A DNA stretch of 64,000 bases from Malus domestica (GCF_042453785.1 NC_091669.1:10242501-10306500); one strand, 5' to 3'. Positions 11,741 to 24,627 are shown, numbered from the stretch's first letter. The notes: generated by a model not told the origin, from the letters alone. Numbers and translations are program-made.

Positions 11741-13095
11741 AGGAATTGGATGAACTACAAGATATGCAACTGAAAATAATAAGATAATACAAATACAAAT
11801 ATAAATAAAACTGTAAATATATTCTACCTTGGTAGCTGAACTGTATAATAAATATCTGGGAAAAAAAAAAAGAAAAAGAAATTTGACTTGGTAGCCAAAA
11901 GAAGGGTCAGAGAAAAAAAATAAAAAAATAAAAAAATAAAAGCCGGGAAGGAAAGGGTTGGAAGTTGGAATTGAATGGGTAGGCGCTGCGGAGCCTTTGA
12001 CAAAACGCCATCCTCTATTTCCGACAAGAAAACACAACAAAAATGAAACAAGTTCAACGCCAAACTTCTATAAACCGTGTGTGAATCATGAGTCAACACT
12101 TGGGATATCAAATTGATTTTTTTTTATTTTTTGAGATTTTAATGTATTTTTTTAATTGGCTATTTTTTCGTACGACGATGCTAGCTACATTTTCTTTTTA
12201 TCCTTTTGTTTTTTTTTCTTATCATGCAACTAAATCTTTGCTACACCGATTTTCCGTTAGGTGATTTTTTGAAAAGTGATTCAAAATGTAAATGGTTTCA
12301 ATGGTCAAATCACATTGATAGAAATGAAGCTAGCATCGTCGTACCAAATACATGTATCATTAGGAGTGAATTCGAATTCTGATGCAAAGTGGGCACACAT
12401 CTTCTATAGCCAATGTAGTTATGTTCACATTTACATTCGTCTATGTATTAAAATAACTTTCTTTGTCAACTAAAGAAGAGAATTTTCAAATCCACACCCT
12501 TATTTCTCTTTCTACAAGTGACTCCCTCGCACCAAATACATGTATCATTACGCCTAGCTAGTATCTTTTTATGAATTAATCTCTACTAAATAAATTACCT
12601 TAGTGTTTTTACTTATTTGCATGCCAATCTATGTGGCATTTTATGTGATTTGTCACACGTGAAACTACAAAAAGGAAAAAAAAAAATGGGAACCTTCTTG
12701 TATTGCTTGTGAATGTCTCTCATTTACTTTGGTGTTATGCTTTGTTTACTTTGGTTGTTGATTATGATAAAATAGTTCTCATCAAGTTGATTAAGAACGT
12801 CCAAGGAGTCCACTTACCTAATTATTGTAGACGAGGGGTAGCTACTTTTGCCAGTAGATAGTGTTCCTCTATGCACTCAAGTTCAAATCTTCCTCCCAAC
12901 AATATAACTTATTTAAAGTACGATACCACCTATATATAAAAAAATTAACAATGAAAATTTTAATTGTAAATAATACCAATTTTTTTTCATTGTTAGGATG
13001 GAATTCCACTAGTGTTGAACATCTCTCTACAAATAACAAATACAAAAAGAAAATCTCTCAACAAAATTACATAAGAACTAAATAGAATAATTAAT
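11741..13095. other. Intergenic region upstream of the OTU gene and downstream of the UGT gene
   Basis: AT-rich with many short poly-A and poly-T tracts (for example 11857-11940 and 12118-12155). It contains the likely promoter of the OTU gene (minus strand) and the 3' flank of the glycosyltransferase gene. The small open frames here look random: low complexity, no conserved motif. I see no further gene. Confidence 0.5.
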
Positions 13096-16000
13096 CTAGA
13101 AAACATAGTCATAAACACCATTATTAGAATACCCAAGTCTAAACATCTTATTCTGATCAGTGAAGGCAGTGAGATTTGACACAGCTCTCAAATTAGCCTC
13201 ATCTCCCATAGTCCTTTCATTTAGCTTCCTCATCCTTTTGCTCATCTCATCCTCCTCCATCATCCTTCTCAATCCTTCCTCAACATCCCTCTGTCCAAAC
13301 CCACTTAATCTCACCCCAATCCTCCACACTTTCACAATGTATGCACAATTTACAAACTGGTCCCCAGCCACTGGATAGCACAGGAGAGGCTTCTGGCACT
13401 GAATGGCCTCCATTGTTGAATTCCACCCACAGTGTGTGAGATAGCATCCCACTGCCTTGTGTTGCAAGACATCCATTTGTGGGGCCCAGGACACAACTTT
13501 GCCTTGTTTTGCCACTCTTTCCAAGTACCCAATTGGTAACCCTCCAAGCCATGAAGATCCAAGCACCCAGAGGAATGGCTTTCCCAAGGCTTCTAGTGCC
13601 AATGCCAAGCTTCTAACCTTAGCCTCTCCAATTGGACTAACCCAACTTCCGAAAGAGATGTAAGCAACTGTGTTAGGGTTTTGCTTGTCTAGCCAGTTTA
13701 AGCAGCTCGTGTCTTCTTCCCAAAAGCTAGGGTTCTTGGTGGTTGTGTGCTTGCTCAAAGGACCAATTGGGAAAACAAGAGGTTGTTGGGTTGTGGTGCT
13801 CTTGAACAATTGATCACCGAGTTGTTGATGTTGTTCATCGCTGATGGTGTATTCATTTGGGAAAGAATGTACAAGTATCCATTGAAGCGTTTTCGATCGT
13901 TCTAGGGTTCTAGTCCAAAATCTGAATCTTGCTTTTCTTGCAGCTGGAGTGCCAATCAACCATGGCAGCTCTTCAGTAGATAGCACAGGTTGATTAGGTA
14001 AGCATATACCACTTAGTTGTTTTGGAAATCCTGCCAAGATTATATTATATTATATACACGTTAGTAGTCCATAGATTAGGTCCACTCGATTATCCACATC
14101 AATTTATTTTATTATTTGTAATAAATATCTCTTTATTTATAGGATTGTTTATTACTTAATTTTAAGATTAAATATAAGAATAAAATATTGTTTATCCTTA
14201 TTACTGCTCCTAATTTGTATCATCACAATTTTTTCCTTCTACCTCATCAGGTTAGGTTAACTATGTTAACTAATATTTGTTTTAGGTACAATATATATCA
14301 TCATGTATATGAATTTATAAATGTATGGATGATGAAAAAAAGTTAAACTATTTTAATGGATGATAGGTAGATTAAGTTTTATTTATTTTCGTATATATCT
14401 CTATCATAGATGAAATGTACTTTATCAACCTACGATATAGTTATATATATACATATATAATGATATATAAATTTTGTTTTTAACTATTTTTCATTGAAAG
14501 TGATTAGATTTTTATATATAAATATTTGAGTAAAGATGCATAAATAAATAAATAAAAACTTTAACTAAAATTGAACAATAGGACAATTAGACTAAATCCA
14601 ATAACAGCTTAGATTTTTACAAAAATGTCATGTTCAACTAATTGATACACGTTGGATGGTTACGAAGTTCATATGCTTTTAATATATTCAAGCTTAATAT
14701 TAATTTACAGCTACAACATTTTGTGAAGATTTATATGGATTGAACCCTAACAACAATAATACTCAACCGTACTTTGTCCGACTTGCTTATTTAATTTTTT
14801 TTCCTGAAAAAGAGATCTGGTGGCTTTGCCACGGCAGTTTACTTTTCTAGGGGCCGGAAAGACTCAAAAAGAAATTTTAGCCTCCCTCTAGCCACCATCA
14901 TACAATTCACTAGTGTCAGGAATCGAACCCAGAGCGTGTGGAATACGGTCCTAAAATTCATCCACCCAGTGGTGGTTTTCAACTTGCTTACTTCAATATA
15001 TCTACATGGATGTTTGTGGAGAATGAATCCCATATTGATGAGGGGAGGGACTTTGCAAAAACTTATAAGAGATTGGGCTACTTTCTATATTGCCAATTGA
15101 TTTTACGGTGAAACCTCACATTTCTTCATGGTATCAAAATAAGGTTGTCCCACGTGTGAAGCCCAACGGCCACACGCGCTCCACGTCACTCTATTTGTGT
15201 TGTCCACGTATTAGGTTTGAAAATTCACCACACGTGAGGGGGTGTGTTGATAATGAATCCCACACTGATGAGAGAAGGGACCTTGCAATAGCTTATAAGA
15301 GGTTGAGTTACTCCTCATATTGCCAATTGATTTTACAGTGAAATTTCAGTTTTCTTCCGTGTTTAACTGAAAAACACGTACCCCATGTTGTTCCTAATTA
15401 GAATAATGCCTACATGTACTATAAAATTATCGATCGTAATAGAGATTAAGATGTGATCCACTTGCCTGCTTCACATAAGTCACACTATGAAATGTCTTAG
15501 TCATAAATACCGTCATACAATTTTATTAATAAATAAATAATGCATGTGCATGCATGTGATTTAATATTCTAGTGAACATGTATTAGGTTTCAAACTTCGC
15601 CTCCCCCTAAGTTATTGTAAGAGTTTCGGACTCTCCTCTTTCATTAATAATAATAAATGTTTAAAAAAAAATTATGCATATGCATCAGAAATAGTCGACT
15701 TTTGATAGACAGATGAAAATCTGACATATATATACATATATATTGATAATTTTATACATGTGTTATGTTACGATTAATTTGTAAATAAAAATAAATGCAC
15801 ACTATGTAAGCAGTCAAACGATTAATTTGTAAATAAAAATAAATGCACACTATGTAAGGAGTCAAACAATATTGTTTAGTTATCACATCCCTTACAACAC
15901 CTAGAACACATTAATTCCAAATAATCTTTTAGATAATGACCAAGTTGGTACAAACAACAATAAAGTTTTATAGATATGAAATGAGAACTTAGAAGATACT

Positions 16001-16743
16001 AGTACTACTGAACAAAGGAGTTTTTCATAGTATGAGTATATTGTCATCGTGACATTCTATGTTATATCTCAATTTTATTCACATATCAATGTATCATTGA
16101 CACGAAATGTTACGACGGTGGTGTAGTTATGTTATGTAAGTTGCTATGCCATTAAAGAAACCAAAAGAGGGAGACTAAAAAAGGCAAATGAAGACGTAGA
16201 TGATGATCTCATGCATATACTAGAAAATATTATCAACAACTAACCTGTATCAGCAGAAATGAGACCTGTCCTTAGCATGTCTGGAATTGCAGTGATCAAG
16301 CGATATGTGGCATGCATAGCAGGCCAAAACCCAGCACAGGCTACCCCGCATCTATTGGCTACATCTATAGCCCATGATGCCAACAAATCAACAACTACGC
16401 ATACAACTTCATCACCATCCTTATCATCAAGCTGATGAATAAGTCTCTCTAGAGGGTTTGCCATGTTGTTCTCCATGGCCTTCTCAATGGCAAAGAAGTC
16501 CCTCGGGGTGTCCTTGTCCAATCCATCTGGGATTGGCATGCACAAAATCTTGTCTTTCGGTTCGACTTTCCGGACTATCTGGTGGTGAATATAGTCCGGA
16601 GTGACCATCACTGGCTTGAAGCCTTGGCTGAGGAAGGCTGAGGCTAATTTAAACATGGGAGTGACATGTCCTTGTGCTGGATATGGAACCAGGATGATGA
16701 TGGGGTTGGAGTTGGACCTCTTTATGCACTTCATGTTTCCCAT
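13096..16743 (-). CDS. UGT82A1: Family-1 UDP-glycosyltransferase, UGT82A1-like
   Basis: Plant secondary-product glycosyltransferase, expected to move a sugar from a UDP-sugar to a small acceptor in the cytosol; the acceptor cannot be told from sequence. Two exons (16245-16743 and 13096-14030) join in phase through a GTTAG donor and TTGGCAG acceptor to give 477 aa, normal for the family. The N-terminal PYPAQGHVTPM carries the catalytic base His26. The complete 44-residue PSPG box at residues 348-391 starts WAPQMDVLQH, contains HCGWNSTMEA and ends in DQ, the ending usual for UDP-glucose users. Overall similarity is closest to UGT82A1, which I recognise from motifs only. The intron is 2214 bp, long for this family, and contains a TRIM element. 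A TATA box is visible upstream. No stop or frameshift is seen, so the gene looks functional. Confidence 0.92.
15015..15358 (+). mobile_element. TRIM (terminal-repeat retrotransposon in miniature) in the UGT intron
   Basis: Two direct repeats of about 114 bp, at 15015-15128 and 15245-15358, share AATGAATCCCA, GGGAC, CTTATAAGAG and ATTGCCAATTGATTTTAC. Directly after the left repeat is TGGTATCAAAAT, matching the usual initiator-Met tRNA primer site TGGTATCAGAGC in its first eight bases. A purine-rich GTGAGGGGG precedes the right repeat. The element has no coding capacity and is 344 bp in all. The flanks ATGTT (15010-15014) and GTGTT (15359-15363) look like a decayed 5-bp target duplication. This is the canonical TRIM layout. 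Confidence 0.85.
15771..15866. repeat. 48-bp tandem duplication in the UGT intron
   Basis: Two copies, 15771-15818 and 15819-15866, each starting CGATTAATTTGTAAATAAAA and containing ATGCACACTATGTAAG. They differ at about one position, so the duplication is recent. Confidence 0.85.
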
Positions 16744-16825
16744 CTCTCTCTATCTCTTTTTCTTTTAGCATGTATGGCGTGTATTTTGATAGTGATTGAT
16801 TTCTGGAGTCTGAAACAAGCCTACG

Positions 16826-16831
16826 TTTATA
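16826..16831 (-). promoter_or_regulatory. TATA box of the UGT gene
   Basis: On the minus strand the sequence reads CTCTATAAACG, about 83 bp upstream of the start codon at 16743. That is a fitting distance for a short 5' leader. Confidence 0.55.
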
Positions 16832-16843
16832 GAGAGTGAGGGG

Positions 16844-19392
16844 TGAGTCAACTATGCATGTGCAACATGATGTGTACTGTTATAAACTATAAGCCTCTAC
16901 TTAATTGTGGAGCAAAAAATAATCTCAAAATTTTTGGAGAAAACACGTGGACTTTTTTTTCGAAGAAAATAAAATTGTCCTCATTAAATGGGCAGGGCTC
17001 ACAATAATTCCCACGCACAGTTCAAGGCTTGAGCAGCTAACTACAATTTGTGGCATGAAAAATTCAAGGCATTAAAGATATAATTAATCACCAAATACTA
17101 TCTCTTATACATTTCTGATTGAAGATCAACTCAAATAAGTAAGAAATTCTCATCACAATTAATCAAGGATACTTACCTTATCAACCCAATATATTATTTC
17201 CTAATTAATATATTCGGGATTATTTTTTCCTCATCCATCTTACGGACAACGCACCTTGGTCAATTGGAAGTTGCCATGTGTAGTGCAGAATCCTACCATG
17301 GTCGGTCACCTCCCTATAAATACTCCATTTACACCATTTTCTGATGAGCTTTTGCTATACATGCAAGCGCACTAAATACTCACTCGTTTAAGAGAAACTG
17401 ACTTAGGCATCGGAGATCCCTTGGCCAACCCCCTAACCAACCTCGTGGGCACGCATGTGGTTTTAGCCTTGATCAAAGGTGCTTATTGTTTTGTAGGTAC
17501 AAATTGTCAATACCGAAGATGGCGGATCTTTGCTACCACGTTCATTTTCACTCCTTTGGCAACAAAGTTAATTTCAAAATATACTTAATTATAGCAGTTC
17601 CCTCAAAACTGTCATGTTAGTGAGAAAAACTCAAAAATCAAATTATTTATATGCAGTAGAAACTAAAATATAATCTATGATCACATATCAACTCGAAATT
17701 TCAAAACCTCGGTTGCATGGTGAACGCTGTCCTAATTATTTGAGCAACAAAGCCTTCCCGCGCGCAATGAGTTCATTTAATCGATACAAGCTGCTCTGAA
17801 TTTTTGTGTGTAAACTTTATATATATATAAAAAATTGCAGATTTAAGCGTAACTAATTGGCCAGAGCAATGTGCTCTCTTAGTTACACTGAAAGTCAAAC
17901 CTCTCTCAAAACAATTTATATTAAATTAAAAAATATTGCTCAAATAAAAGTACAATTTTCATTGTAATAATCCAACTTGTGGTATATTTTTCTAATATAA
18001 GCGCGGCCTTTATGCTATGTACATACACCCCCAATTAAAATTAAAGTATCTAATTATAATAAATTAAACAGTAGGAGACAAATCCAATATTCTGCATGAT
18101 TCACAACCAGTTGCAATGTTAATTAGTACTAATCACTTCCAAAACAAAAATTAAGTGGAACAAATTGGCTATATACGCAGAATGTACTTTTTCTTTTCCA
18201 GTTGGCTATGCCTCTATACATCCCTGGTTTATACGATGTGGGAAAAAACTCACGCCAAATTAGGCCAACTCTTTTCATCTTTTCGTTAAGTGGATGCGAA
18301 CTCCTCTAAAAGCATGCATCTCATTGCCCGGTGGAACTCAAGTTAGGCTTAGGGGCACCGATAACTATAATTGATTGAGGCATGCATGGGCTGTGTTTTT
18401 TCTACACGTGATGAATTTTGATCCACGTTTAAATGCCATACACATCCTTTTCAACTACGTCATCGATCAATAATCGAAGTGGCTTTGATGTTTATGTCTA
18501 CTTTTTACATTTCATTTCATTTAGATGATATTATAAAGTTGGATTGTTTGTTTTAGAATATTACAGTATGTTAAACTTTTGGTAAAATGGAAAAGAAGAA
18601 AACAATTGCTTTCCAATAATTTCTTGCATATAATTATTTCAAACACATTCGATCTTATGTTTTGAGATTTTTGTGGCAAATTTAGCCTAAATAATAATGC
18701 GAAAGGCGAGAAAAAATAAAAATTGATTAGAAATTTATATATTCCATTGACTAAAATAAAGAAGAAGAAAAAAAAGAAAATACCATAATTTGTCAAAACG
18801 ACTACATAACGAAAGAACACATCTTATCGAGACTTAATTCATGTTGAATTACAAGATAGGAAATGAATCATAATCGTTATTCTACTACAAAATTATAAGA
18901 TATAAAACATCAAAAGTACCTTAAATAAAAATAAAGAAGTTGCTCATGCCTTATTAACTATTCCAACAGTCATCAAACTTGCATCATTTCTTTCATAATT
19001 CTCCACTCAGATGGAGAATCTTGTGTCCACTTCCTTGTACTACAAAAAGTGTAGGTTGCTGCAGAACCACTTTTGCCGACTTTGGATGGTGGAAAGAGAA
19101 ACGCATGAGAAACTCAAGCAAAACGCCAATTCCTAGTGCACCATGCAATTGAAAGAAACCAATGAAGTTGAAGTTGAAGTTTGAAGGCTCACGAGCTTTC
19201 ACCCGCCAAAAAAATTAAGCATGATAAGAATTGTAAATTCAAACGTCTTGCATATGATTCTCACAATCACAATTGGACCGGTTTAATTAATACATGTAGT
19301 TTTCCTTTGTGACAACGGAAGGCTCAAATTCTGGATCTCTAGCCTATTCCGACCTATCAGCATCAACACAATGCTTATGGTTTAAAAATAGG
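16844..19392. other. Intergenic AT-rich DNA with a possible LTR remnant
   Basis: No gene is recognised. Around 17330-17510 the run ATAAATACTCC, ACTGACTTAGGCATCGGAG, CCAACCCCC and TTGTTTTGTAGGT resembles the R/U5 part of Ty3/Gypsy LTRs; the LTRs of the outer element in this window have ACTTGAGCGTCG and TTTTCTTGCAGGT in the same order. No partner LTR or TSD is visible, so this would be an old fragment. The remainder has low-complexity tracts only. Confidence 0.35.
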
Positions 19393-19530
19393 GTGGTGCT
19401 ATTTTTACACTTATTTTTACCTCTCATATGCGCTTTCAATTTTAGGTCGTCAGATTGAATGAATTGAAAAAAATCAATAAACAAAAATTAATAAGGATGC
19501 CTGGAGGTAAAAATGGGTGAAAAACACTAG
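19393..19530. mobile_element. Small MITE
   Basis: The ends are inverted: the left reads GGTGCTATTTTTACACTTA then TTTTTACCTC; the right read in reverse gives TAGTGTTTTTCACCC then ATTTTTACCTCC. It is about 138 bp with no ORF. A related core (GTCAGATTGAAT) occurs near 130-190. The target duplication is unclear. Confidence 0.5.
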
Positions 19531-19918
19531 TCTGAAAATATTCGTAGCGTAAATCTTATATGAAGTAAGGGAATGATGTATCATAGATCTTTTTCTTGTT
19601 TTTGGGAAAATGGAAATTTGAAAGCAAAAATTTAATATATACTAAAGGATAAATCTCAGTTTACAACTCTCAAGTTTTGTGGTTTTCAACATTTGGTACA
19701 TGAAGTTTTTTTCGTCATAGAGTCATACCTAAAGTGTTAATTTTGGGACTGTTTCATACATCCGTTAGTTTGGCTGTTAAGTCTCCCGTTAAGTGATGAC
19801 ATGGCACCCACGTGGGCAATAACTGGGCGCCACATGTCAATAAAGGTCCCACGTGAATATTAAAAATAAATAAAATAATTAAACATAAAAAATAATTTAA
19901 AATTTTGAAAAAAAATGG

Positions 19919-20330
19919 GCGTCTTCTTCCTCGACACCCCCACCCGACCCTCCCTCCCTCCCTCCTCTACACCCACCCAACCTCTGCACATCCATCTTTC
20001 CCCCTCCCTTTTCGACTCCACCCACTCAACCCGCATCCTCTTCCCCCATCGGTTCTTCTGCTGCCCTCAGATCTGGTGTTCGGGCTGGCCGCGACCCTCT
20101 TCTACCTGCAGTCACTAATGTCGTGCGGTGCGGCGTCAGTGCAGATGTCGGATATGCAGGCCAAGTGCGACTCGATTTTCGGTCGGATCACGACGGTGAT
20201 GTCGGAGATGTGTGTGGTTCTGGGCGCCGTCAAGGGTTAGGGCTCGAGCTACGGCCTAGTCAGTCTGGCCCTCTAACACTGTCTGAACGGCTCGCTCCCA
20301 GATCTCGTCCATCAAATTCAAAACCTTAAT
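19919..20330 (+). other. GC-rich segment inside the long-TIR transposon, possibly captured
   Basis: Base composition changes sharply here from AT-rich to GC-rich. The plus strand is open for about 110 codons (19905-20240); the first part is Pro/His-rich and is encoded by the TIR itself. The last part (about 20070-20240) has SLMSCGAASVQMSDMQAKC and ITTVMSEMCVVLGAVKG. I do not recognise the family. It could be a piece of a host exon carried by the element, or chance. Confidence 0.3.
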
Positions 20331-20399
20331 TTATCTCATACAAAGAACAAAAATACAAAATTTCTCCCTAATTTATCCCAATGCGTGTGGGATAGAGAG

Positions 20400-22425
20400 G
20401 GGGAAGCTAGCCAAAGGTGGGATTCCATGGCTAGTTGTATTCAAAATGTATCAAAAAAGTAGGAGAGTCCAAGGGCTTTGCTCCACACCAAAAGGAATCT
20501 TAGTGGTGGAATGAGGAGGTACAAACAAATGTGAAGGCTAAGAAGGAATGTTGTAAAGCCCTATACAAGGATATGACCGATGAAAACGGTGAAAGGTATA
20601 GAATAGCGAAGCAGGAGGCGAAGAAAGCTGTGAGAGAAGCTAAGCTAGTGGCTTATGATGATATGTATAAGCGACTAGAGACCAAAGAAGGAGAGTTGGA
20701 TAACTATAAACTAGCTAGAGCAAGAGAAAAGAAGACAATGGACCTAAACCAAGTGAGGTGCATCAAGGATGAGGATGGAAAAACTTTTGCTACAGAGAAT
20801 GCGATCAAAGACAGATGGAGAGGTTATTTTCATAATCTTTTCAATGAAGGACATGAAAGAAGTACTTCTTTAGGAAAGTTGAGTAACTCAGAAGAGTGTA
20901 GAAACTACTCATTTTACCACCGAATCAGGAAGGAAGAAGTGGTTGTAGATTTGAAAAAGATAAAGCATAGAAAAGCAGTGGGCCCAAATGATATACCAAT
21001 CGAAGTGTGGAAAGTCTTTGGAGAGACGGGTATAACATGGCTCACATACCTTTTCAATAGGATTTTGAAAACAAAGAAGATGCCAAATGAGTGGCGAAAG
21101 AGCACTTTGGTGCCTATCTATAAGAATAAGGGCGACGTACAAAATTGCATGAACTATAGGGGTATTAAGCTAATGAGTCATACAATGAAGCTCTGGGAAA
21201 GAGTCATTGAGCATAGATTAAGGCAAGAGACACGGGTTTCGGACAACTAATTCGGGTTCATGCCAGGGTGCTCAACCATGGAGGCAATCTATCTCTTACG
21301 AAGATTGATGGAAAGATATAGAGATAGGAAAAAGGATTTACACATAGTCTTTATAGATTTGGAAAAAGCTTATGATAGGGTCCCAAGAGACATTTTTTGG
21401 AGGATTTTAGAGAAGAAATGAGTACGAGTAACATATATCCAAGCTATAAAGAATATGTATGATAGAGAAAAGACTGTCGTAAGAACTCATGAAAGACAAA
21501 CCGAAAGCTTCCCCATAACTGTTGGGTTACATCAAGGCTTATCCTTAAGTCCTTATCTTTTTACATTGGTAATGGATGAGTTAACGGGACATATTCAAGA
21601 TGATATTCCTTGGTGTATGCTTTTCGCAGACGATATAGTGTTGATAGATGAAACTCAGGAAGGGTAAATGTGAAGCTTAACCTTTGGAAAGAAGTGTTGG
21701 AATCTAAAGGTCTTCGCATAAGCCGATCAAGGACAGAATATATGGAGTGCAACTTCAATGCAAATGGAGGGCAAAATGAGTTAGGGGTGAGGATCGAAGA
21801 TCATGAAGTACCAAAGAGCGACCGGTTTCGCTACCTAGGATCTATCTTGCAAAAGAACGGAGAATTAGATGGAGACCTCAACCATAGAATACAAGTTGGA
21901 TGGATGAAGTGGAAGAGTGCATCCAACGTGTTGTGTGACTGTCGTATGCCACTAAAGCTCAAGGGAAAATTTTATAGGACGGCAATAAGGCCAGCGATGC
22001 TGTATGACATGGAATGTTGGGTGGTGAAGCATCAACATGTATATAAAATAGGTGTAGCGGAGATGAAGATGCTTCGTTGGATGTGTAGGCACACAAGAAA
22101 TGATAAGATTAGGAATGAGGATATCCAAGGTAAAGTAGGAGTAGCCGAAATTGAAGGAAAGATGAGAGAAAATCGGTTACGATGGTTTGAACATGTGCAC
22201 AGAAGGTTTACTGACGCTCCAGTTAGAATATGTGACTATGAGACAGAGGTCCAGGGCCGACGGGGTAAAGGAAGACCTAGGAAAACTTTGGAAGAGACTC
22301 TAAAAAAAGACTTAGAGTACTTGGATCTAACGGAGGACATGACACAGAATCGAGCGCAATGATATTCTAGGATTCATATAGCCAACCCTACTTAGTGGGA
22401 AAAGGCTTTGTTATTGTTGTTGTTT
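20400..22425 (+). pseudogene. RTE-clade LINE, 5'-truncated, with stops and a frameshift
   Basis: Encodes the C-terminal half of an RTE-type non-LTR retrotransposon protein; the endonuclease is almost all missing. Reverse transcriptase motifs are clear: [47 protein letters not shown] and FADDIVLID (catalytic FADD at about 21627). After RT come GKFYRTAIRPAMLY and the C-terminal GRRGKGRPRKTLEETLKKDL, ending at the stop 22393-22395. The 3' end is TGGGAAAAGGCTTTG plus a TTG-rich tail, usual for this family. It is dead: a TAA at 21248, a TGA at about 21419, a one-base loss near 21665 that shifts the frame, and a TGA at 22361. It lies wholly within the long-TIR transposon, so it inserted later. Confidence 0.9.
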
Positions 22426-24623
22426 GTATCATATATTTTTTGAAAAATCACTGGAGCTACTATAAATTTAGGAGATCTGTTGAGGCTGAGGCTGAACCTG
22501 TGATGTTCCTTTTATTCGTCGTCTTGTCCGAGCCACCCAGAAAGGACGCCAAACTCCATTCCAAAACAAAAACCTCACTTAACCAATCTTACCAATCACA
22601 GATTCAACTCAATTCACAGTAAGTTCTTTAACTCTCACTCTTTCTCTCTAAATCCCATTTTCTTTTTTCCAGTCTTACTTTTTTTCTTTAGAACAAGTTG
22701 ATCACTTTCTCGAGAAAATCTCTTTCTTTCACTCACTTTCTCAATACCTAGATCAGTTTCTTTTTTTCTTTTTTCTTTTTTTTTGTACTTCCTGCTGAAT
22801 CTTGAAGAAACCCAGTTCCAAAATTGTGAAATTTACCTGCCCCTTTGTTGGTTTTTGTGTTTTTTAGATGATTTTGATTACTGGGTTGTGCTAATCACAT
22901 GGGGTTTACTGTAAAGATTTGATCTTTGGTGGTTGTTTTGTGATGATTTTTAGTTGTGGAGGAATGAAAATAGGGAGGAATTGAAACCCTAGATTTATCC
23001 CCAAATCATAGATTCAAAGAAAAAAAAAAGACAAGAATTCTAATCGTTTTGTCTCTCTGAGCCGCCTTAAAACCCTAAGCTTTTATATGTACGGATGGAT
23101 GTGCAGAGGCTGGGTAGGTGTAGAGGAAAGAAGGGAGGGAGGGAGGGGCTGAGGAAGAAGACGCCTATTTTTTTTTTTCAATTTTTTCTTATGTTTATTT
23201 TTTATTTTTAATATCCATGTGGAACTTTATTGACACGTGACGCTCAGTCATTGTCCACGTGGGTGCCACGTCATCACTTAACAAGAGACTTAACAGTCAA
23301 ACTAACGAATGTATGAGACAGTTTCAAAATTAACACTTTAGGTATAACTCTGGGACGAAAAAAACTTCATGTACCAAATATTGAAAACCACAAAGCTTGA
23401 GGGTAATAAATTGAGATTTACCTTATACTAAAAATCAAAATTAACTGATTCACTGTTCATAAGCATAGTGTACTTCTTGTTTTGTCCCTGTTATGTTTGT
23501 GTTATTACTTCTTTGCCACTGTCTAAGAAAGTATATACACGTTTTTTTTTTCCTCTCGCTCTAATCCCCGACTCCGCCTCAACGTTAGAACGAGAAATCC
23601 AAAAATCACCACCTTCAGACGTTTTCCCGTTGCGGTTGGCCTGCAACCACAACTATTCGACTCAAAAGAGTCCCAAATACAACATTCGAGCTTTGCATGA
23701 TCGAATCTACCCCTCGACCGAAGAGTTCCATAAGCCCAGCTTGAGGTGTTGTTTTTTTCGACAAAGATCTGAGTTTTTTTTTCTGGCAAATTTCAGGCAT
23801 TTCCGACCTTTTTTAGGTCCAGAGAAGGTAATATTTTTACCATCCAATTTCTTTACAAATACCCATTTTCTCAGTTCTTTTCTTGGTTTCTTGATTTTTG
23901 CATACCCATTTGTCAATTGAACCGAAGCATAGCATTAGAAAAAATATGTAATTACTAGGGTTTTTTTGGGGTAATTTTTCCGATTTTGGAATTTGATGGT
24001 GTTTGTGTACCATTGCAGGTGATTACCAAAGAATCTCTTCTAATTGCACATGTATGGAAATAATAGTCCTGACAGTACCGATATAAATCCTCACTAATTT
24101 GTCGTCATGGTTAAGTTAATGTTTCAATTGGGTTATTTTTTTGCATAAGAAGGGATTTCTGGGAGGAATTGGCTGAAATTCATTAAACCAATCATTGGTG
24201 GAATAGGATGTTAGGAGCAAAACTATTTTTCATTGGAGTGAACAATGTTGAATGCTATCATTTTTCATATGCTGTCATTGTCTACATTACCTTGGTTTAG
24301 GAACGGAAAGTATAAGAGAGAATAGTGTTGATTTCTGTTAATTAGTATTTCTTTCATCCAAACACAATGTTAATCTTCTTTTTTTCAATTGTATGAGTTT
24401 AGTCCAACTATACCTAGAGCATGAGGTTCAATCATAGTAATAGACTTTGTCTTTTGTGTTTACCAAAATAGATGATGATGGGTGGTAATGAATGGGTTTA
24501 TGGAACACAATAGAATGGATTATTGGGAATGGATCGCCTTACTTATCACCCTAAGCACCATATACTAAAACCAATTTGAATGATTTGTTCAATTTGCTGT
24601 CCACTCCCAATTAATCCATAACA

Positions 24624-24627
<4 letters not shown>

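Larger units (their letters stand above)
19646..23423. mobile_element. Long-TIR DNA transposon (MULE-like), with a LINE inserted
   Basis: The two ends are inverted repeats of about 330-350 bp (19646-19995 and 23094-23423), roughly 85-90% alike by eye. Shared blocks, read inwards, include TTTTGTGGTTTTCAA, TTGGTACATGAAGTTTTTTT, ACCTAAAGTGTTAATTTTG and GCACCCACGTGG. The element is flanked by the perfect 8-bp repeat TATACTAA (19638-19645 and 23424-23431). Long TIRs point to Mutator-like elements, although 9 bp is their usual duplication and 8 bp is typical of hAT. No transposase is visible. The interior holds a GC-rich segment (20030-20330), an RTE LINE (about 20400-22425) and a leader-like stretch (22440-23090) that could be acquired host sequence. 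Confidence 0.75.

Noticed and set aside
11477..12111. Two overlapping minus-strand ORFs upstream of the OTU gene
   Set aside because: Phe/Tyr/Leu-rich translation of T-rich DNA, with no match to OTU N-termini known to me and no usable splice link that I could support.
14839..15033. ORF in the UGT intron
   Set aside because: It overlaps the TRIM LTR start, has no domain and lies between two well-defined coding exons.
23468..23920. Plus-strand ORF of 150 codons
   Set aside because: No domain, no homologue that I recognise, and antisense frames are similarly open. A leader or pseudogene remnant is possible but cannot be supported.
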